The position numbers and the translations under genes were made by a program. Below, piece by piece: positions 6,213 to 8,739 of a stretch of 8,739 nt of DNA (position 1 is the stretch's first letter; each line of letters begins with the position of its first letter). The DNA is from Burkholderiales bacterium. GTDB lineage: Bacteria; Pseudomonadota; Gammaproteobacteria; Burkholderiales; Burkholderiaceae_C. Below the pieces are notes generated by a model. That model saw only the letters and a list, made by a program, of their open reading frames with translations. It did no database searches and was not told the DNA's origin. The stretch covers positions 1 to 8,739 of the forward strand of contig JABMMR010000219.1 of assembly GCA_013205525.1 (NCBI GenBank), given 5' to 3'.

Positions 6213-7961
6213 TCACGCCGGCACAGCGTTGCGCATGTCGCGCTTGGTTTTCCATTCCACGTACACGCCCAAGGCGAGTACCGAACAAATGGGGGCAATC
6301 GAGGCAGCAGCCAAGATGCCAAAGCCTTCCAAAGCGCCGACCGCCTTGCCAAAGCCCAGGCCCATGGCCAGAACCAAAGGCACGGTAACGGGACCGGTGG
6401 TCACACCCGCACTGTCCCAACCCACGTTCACGAATGCTTCGGATGAGAACAAGGTCAGCACCAAAGCAATGATGTAGCCGGGGATCAAGATGTACAACAA
6501 GTTGTAGTCAAAGATCAGCTTGGTCACACCCAACATAATGCCCGTGGCCACACCAATTGCAACCGCATACATCAACATGGATTTCTTGAAAGAGCCGTTG
6601 GTCAGGTTTTGCACGGTCACGCCCAAGGCGTTCAAAGCAGGCTCGGCCATGGTGGCGGCATAACCCAAACACCAAGCAAAGGCCGCAGCCAAGAACATGC
6701 CGACGGCAGCAGGGTAGAGGGCTGGAGATCCGTCCAAGCTAATGAAAGCGATGGGAATCAAAGAACCGGTTTGTGAGCCCAAGGCGGCCAAACCGTAGGT
6801 CAAGCCCACGTTGAAGGTACACATGCCCAACACACACATGAACAAGCCCATGGTGATGATGAAGGCGTTGGGCAGTTTCTCGCGCAACACGGCAAACAAC
6901 ACGATCAACAAAAACAGCACCAGAGGTACGATGGCTTGTACGCCCATTTTGACGTCCAAGCCGGGAGAGACTTCGTACCAGGTTGGGTTGGTGACAGCTG
7001 CAGCTGCAGCCTTGGAGGCTTCAGCGGCGGCCAAGATGTCTGCTACTGGCAAAGTGAATTTCAGGTAAATGCCCAAACTCAATACCGCCACAACGGGAAA
7101 AATGGAGGCCAAAGTCACGATACCGAAGCCAGACAACTGCCCGCTGCTTTTGCCACCTGAGTTGGCCACGCCAATGCCCAGCGCCAGAACCAAAGGCACG
7201 GTCACCGGACCGGTGGTCACAGCGCCGCAGTCCCATGCCAAGCCGACGATGGTGGCGAGTTCGGGGTCCATGGCGCAATAGGCGGTTAGCAATACGCCAG
7301 GGGCCAAGGCGATGAAAATCAAGGGCTTGAGGGACCAGTCATATAAAAAGCGCACGGTACCCAAAACAGCCGCCACGCCCACACCCAAACCCACCAACAG
7401 CACGGTTAACGACGCATGGGAATTCAGCATCGCGTAGAGGTAGGGTGCTTTGGTGGGGTCCACAATCGAACCCGCTACTTGCAAGGTGCCGATGGCGGGC
7501 TCTGCATAGGTGCATCCAATTCCCAACAAGAAAGCAATTGTTAGCACGCCAGGCAGCGGGAGTTTCTGCGGCAATTTGCTACCAATGATGTCGCCAAAGG
7601 GCATCAGGCCCAGCTTCAGGCCTTCCATGAAAATCATCAAACCAATCATCACAGCCACCAAGCCGCCAGTGATCAGAGCGGCATCGGCAATCGATCGTTG
7701 CAAAACAATATATTGGAATAAACCCAAGAACAAGGCCAAAGGAACCACAGCTCGGGCCTGTTCCATGAACCGGGTGCTGAAGTAAGGCTTCAACAGGTTA
7801 ACGATGTCAGCACCCGCCAACTTGAGCTTTTCGGGCTTGCTGGTGATTTCCTTGCCGTTTTTGTCAAGTTTCGGCTTGGGCATTAGCTTGTCATAACTGA
7901 GGGTATTGGAGTCGACAGTGACAGCCTGTACATACTCCCCGTATCGGATATTTTTTGCCAT
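6213..7961 (-). CDS. DUF1538 integral membrane protein with two internal repeats
   Basis: 582 residues. The ATG at 7961 has AAGGA eight bases upstream. After a polar N-terminus of about 65 residues the protein is almost all hydrophobic helices, arranged as two homologous halves. Repeat 1 has TYAEPA (151-156) and WDCGAVTTGPVTVPLVLALG (243-262). Repeat 2 has TMAEPA (437-442) and WDSAGVTTGPVTVPLVLAMG (515-534). Each motif is followed by GFGI...LASI or AASI and a closing helix. An alanine-rich linker (308-323) joins the halves. This is the duplicated architecture of DUF1538 proteins, which are thought to be transporters, though I know of no established substrate. The invariant acidic residues E154/E440 and D244/D516 are candidate ion- or substrate-coupling sites (inference). 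It is the first gene of the block, followed by two PII-like genes. Confidence 0.92.
   Translation of the reverse strand: MAKNIRYGEYVQAVTVDSNTLSYDKLMPKPKLDKNGKEITSKPEKLKLAGADIVNLLKPYFSTRFMEQARAVVPLALFLGLFQYIVLQRSIADAALITGGLVAVMIGLMIFMEGLKLGLMPFGDIIGSKLPQKLPLPGVLTIAFLLGIGCTYAEPAIGTLQVAGSIVDPTKAPYLYAMLNSHASLTVLLVGLGVGVAAVLGTVRFLYDWSLKPLIFIALAPGVLLTAYCAMDPELATIVGLAWDCGAVTTGPVTVPLVLALGIGVANSGGKSSGQLSGFGIVTLASIFPVVAVLSLGIYLKFTLPVADILAAAEASKAAAAAVTNPTWYEVSPGLDVKMGVQAIVPLVLFLLIVLFAVLREKLPNAFIITMGLFMCVLGMCTFNVGLTYGLAALGSQTGSLIPIAFISLDGSPALYPAAVGMFLAAAFAWCLGYAATMAEPALNALGVTVQNLTNGSFKKSMLMYAVAIGVATGIMLGVTKLIFDYNLLYILIPGYIIALVLTLFSSEAFVNVGWDSAGVTTGPVTVPLVLAMGLGFGKAVGALEGFGILAAASIAPICSVLALGVYVEWKTKRDMRNAVPA
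6360..6419 (-). repeat. second copy of the DUF1538 core motif (with 7176-7235)
   Basis: This segment encodes residues 515-534 of the DUF1538 protein. It is a direct repeat of 7176-7235, which encodes residues 243-262. Within it, bases 6367-6405 match 7183-7221 at 37 of 39 positions by my count, much closer than the rest of the two halves. Confidence 0.8.
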
Positions 7962-8623
7962 GGGCTTGGTCCTTATTGAAATACGATCAAAGAAATGATA
8001 AAAAAGTTAGCAAACTGGGCAGTATTCGAACTGAGAAACTTTGACAAAATAAATGCCCTTATCGCAAACCGACAGCTTGGAATGCAACTTGGTTTCTGCC
8101 GAAATCTTTCCGAGCGAATTGAAGTCAGCGGACCGCATTGCTCTGCAAACCCTGGTGGCCTGCCGGTGGACCGGGTTCACCGGATCTTTCGACGCGATGC
8201 GATTACGGATTGCTTGGAGGCGTGCGCCCCATATCTTGGGCGCTGCTGCTGTAAACGGCGTTCCGCCACCGGCCGCAGGCACGATGCGAGATTCCATACG
8301 AAGTTTCCGATCATGTAACCTTTAGCCTGGGCGAGCGGTTCGCTCTAGACCTTATTGGCGGGATGATATTCGAAAAAATAAGTCAGTATGAAGAAACCTT
8401 CGCGCGATTTACTAGGGGAAAGCCAGTACGCATTCCGCATAAAAGAATGGCAAAACAAGTTTGAATGTCTTGACGTGCACCGGGGCAGACGCAGGAATAG
8501 CTTGCTAAATTGGGCTAATCGGGAGACAATCTCCCACTTCGGATTCAAAAGCGCCCCACAAGCGGGCAATTTTCAGTTCTTATCGGGCGGGGTTTCGAAC
8601 AGATAAAGCGCCCCGCCAATTGC
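7962..8623. other. long intergenic stretch: promoter zone and GC-rich hairpins, no convincing gene
   Basis: Bases 7976-8060 are AT-rich and should hold the promoter of the minus-strand block. A TTGTCA (minus strand, about 8038-8043) is a fair -35, but I find no good -10 at normal spacing, so no promoter is called. From about 8100 the sequence turns GC-rich and contains several short perfect or near-perfect hairpins: 8163-8183 (9-bp stem including one wobble pair, 3-base loop), 8224-8243 (GCGCCC/GGGCGC), 8257-8267 (GGCG/CGCC), 8333-8345 (GAGCG/CGCTC), 8521-8535 (GGGAGA/TCTCCC) and 8586-8617. Two open frames, 8297-8007 (-) and 8388-8606 (+), lack good ribosome sites and resemble no family I know. 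The stretch could be decayed coding sequence, a structured RNA or the scar of a mobile element. Confidence 0.5.
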
Positions 8624-8637
8624 ATGGCAGTTTTTTT
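8586..8637 (+). terminator. weak candidate terminator
   Basis: A 7-bp stem GGCGGGG (8586-8592) / CCCCGCC (8611-8617) with an 18-base loop is followed, after a small GCCA...TGGC hairpin (8615-8628), by seven T residues (8631-8637). The T-run is too far from the strong stem for a textbook terminator and no gene clearly ends here, so the call is tentative. Confidence 0.35.
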
Positions 8638-8653
8638 GTTGTTAGAAAGCGGA

Positions 8654-8739
8654 ATGGGGATGGACTTACCTCTAAAAAATATACGGCCCAATATCGTTCA
8701 ATCGATCAGGGCTTTTAGCGTGCCCGAATTACAAGCAGC
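8654..8739 (+). CDS. possible start of an unidentified gene, cut by the window edge
   Basis: From the ATG at 8654 (or the in-frame ATG at 8660) a frame stays open to the end of the window, 28 codons beginning MGMDLPLKNIRPNIVQSIRA. The composition looks protein-like, and it follows a T-run that could end an upstream transcript. The ribosome site is poor. The frame is also open upstream to a TAA at 8516, with another ATG at 8624, so the true start is unsure. Too short to assign a family. Confidence 0.3.
   Translation, partial: MGMDLPLKNIRPNIVQSIRAFSVPELQA

Noticed and set aside
7976..8060. Promoter or riboswitch for the block
   Set aside because: TTGTCA is a fair -35, but no matching -10 lies at 16-18 bases and no known riboswitch fold was recognised, so nothing specific is called.
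8007..8297. Minus-strand open frame of 96 codons upstream of the DUF1538 gene
   Set aside because: No good ribosome site, no family resemblance, and it runs through the AT-rich zone where the promoter of the block should lie. It could be decayed coding sequence, so it is only mentioned in the intergenic entry.
8388..8606. Plus-strand open frame of 72 codons
   Set aside because: No ribosome site before the ATG, no recognisable motif, and it spans hairpins at 8521-8535 and 8586-8617; more likely chance.

Overview
This window most likely comes from a betaproteobacterium, probably a freshwater member of the Burkholderiales. The reasons are a base composition near 50% GC, the general look of the proteins, and the pairing of a DUF1538 transporter with PII-like genes. 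This is inferred from protein character; no rRNA or other taxonomic marker is present.

Layout: the left edge (1-204, + strand) is the 3' end of an NhaD-type sodium/proton antiporter gene. It converges on a long block of eight minus-strand genes, and a bidirectional hairpin terminator (206-235) lies between them. Read in the direction of transcription, the block is: a duplicated DUF1538 membrane protein (7961-6213), two divergent PII-like signalling proteins (6155-5802 and 5776-5396), an unrecognised soluble coiled-coil protein (5351-4620), two paralogous six-helix voltage-sensor channels (4546-3641 and 3644-2712), a ClC chloride/proton exchanger (2705-1413) and a third voltage-sensor protein without a recognisable pore loop (1386-262). 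All eight genes point the same way with short gaps (-4 to about 60 nt), except that an intrinsic terminator at 4570-4600 sits between the coiled-coil gene and the first channel. The block is therefore probably two linked modules: (A) DUF1538 + PII + PII + coiled coil, and (B) channel + channel + ClC + voltage-sensor protein, with B transcribed by read-through or from a promoter inside the coiled-coil gene.

How the genes may work together: PII-like proteins generally sense nucleotides or metabolites and gate membrane transporters, so the two PII proteins plausibly regulate the DUF1538 protein. Module B is a set of ion-conducting or voltage-sensing membrane proteins, and an NhaD antiporter lies next door. 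The locus as a whole looks like an ion or membrane-potential homeostasis island. The most unusual points are the selectivity filters of the two channels, both one residue shorter than the K+ channel signature, and the voltage sensor joined to a different membrane module.

The right end (7962-8739) has no convincing complete gene. It holds an AT-rich stretch where the promoter of the block should lie, a series of GC-rich hairpins of unknown meaning, a weak possible terminator, and perhaps the first codons of a + strand gene running off the window.
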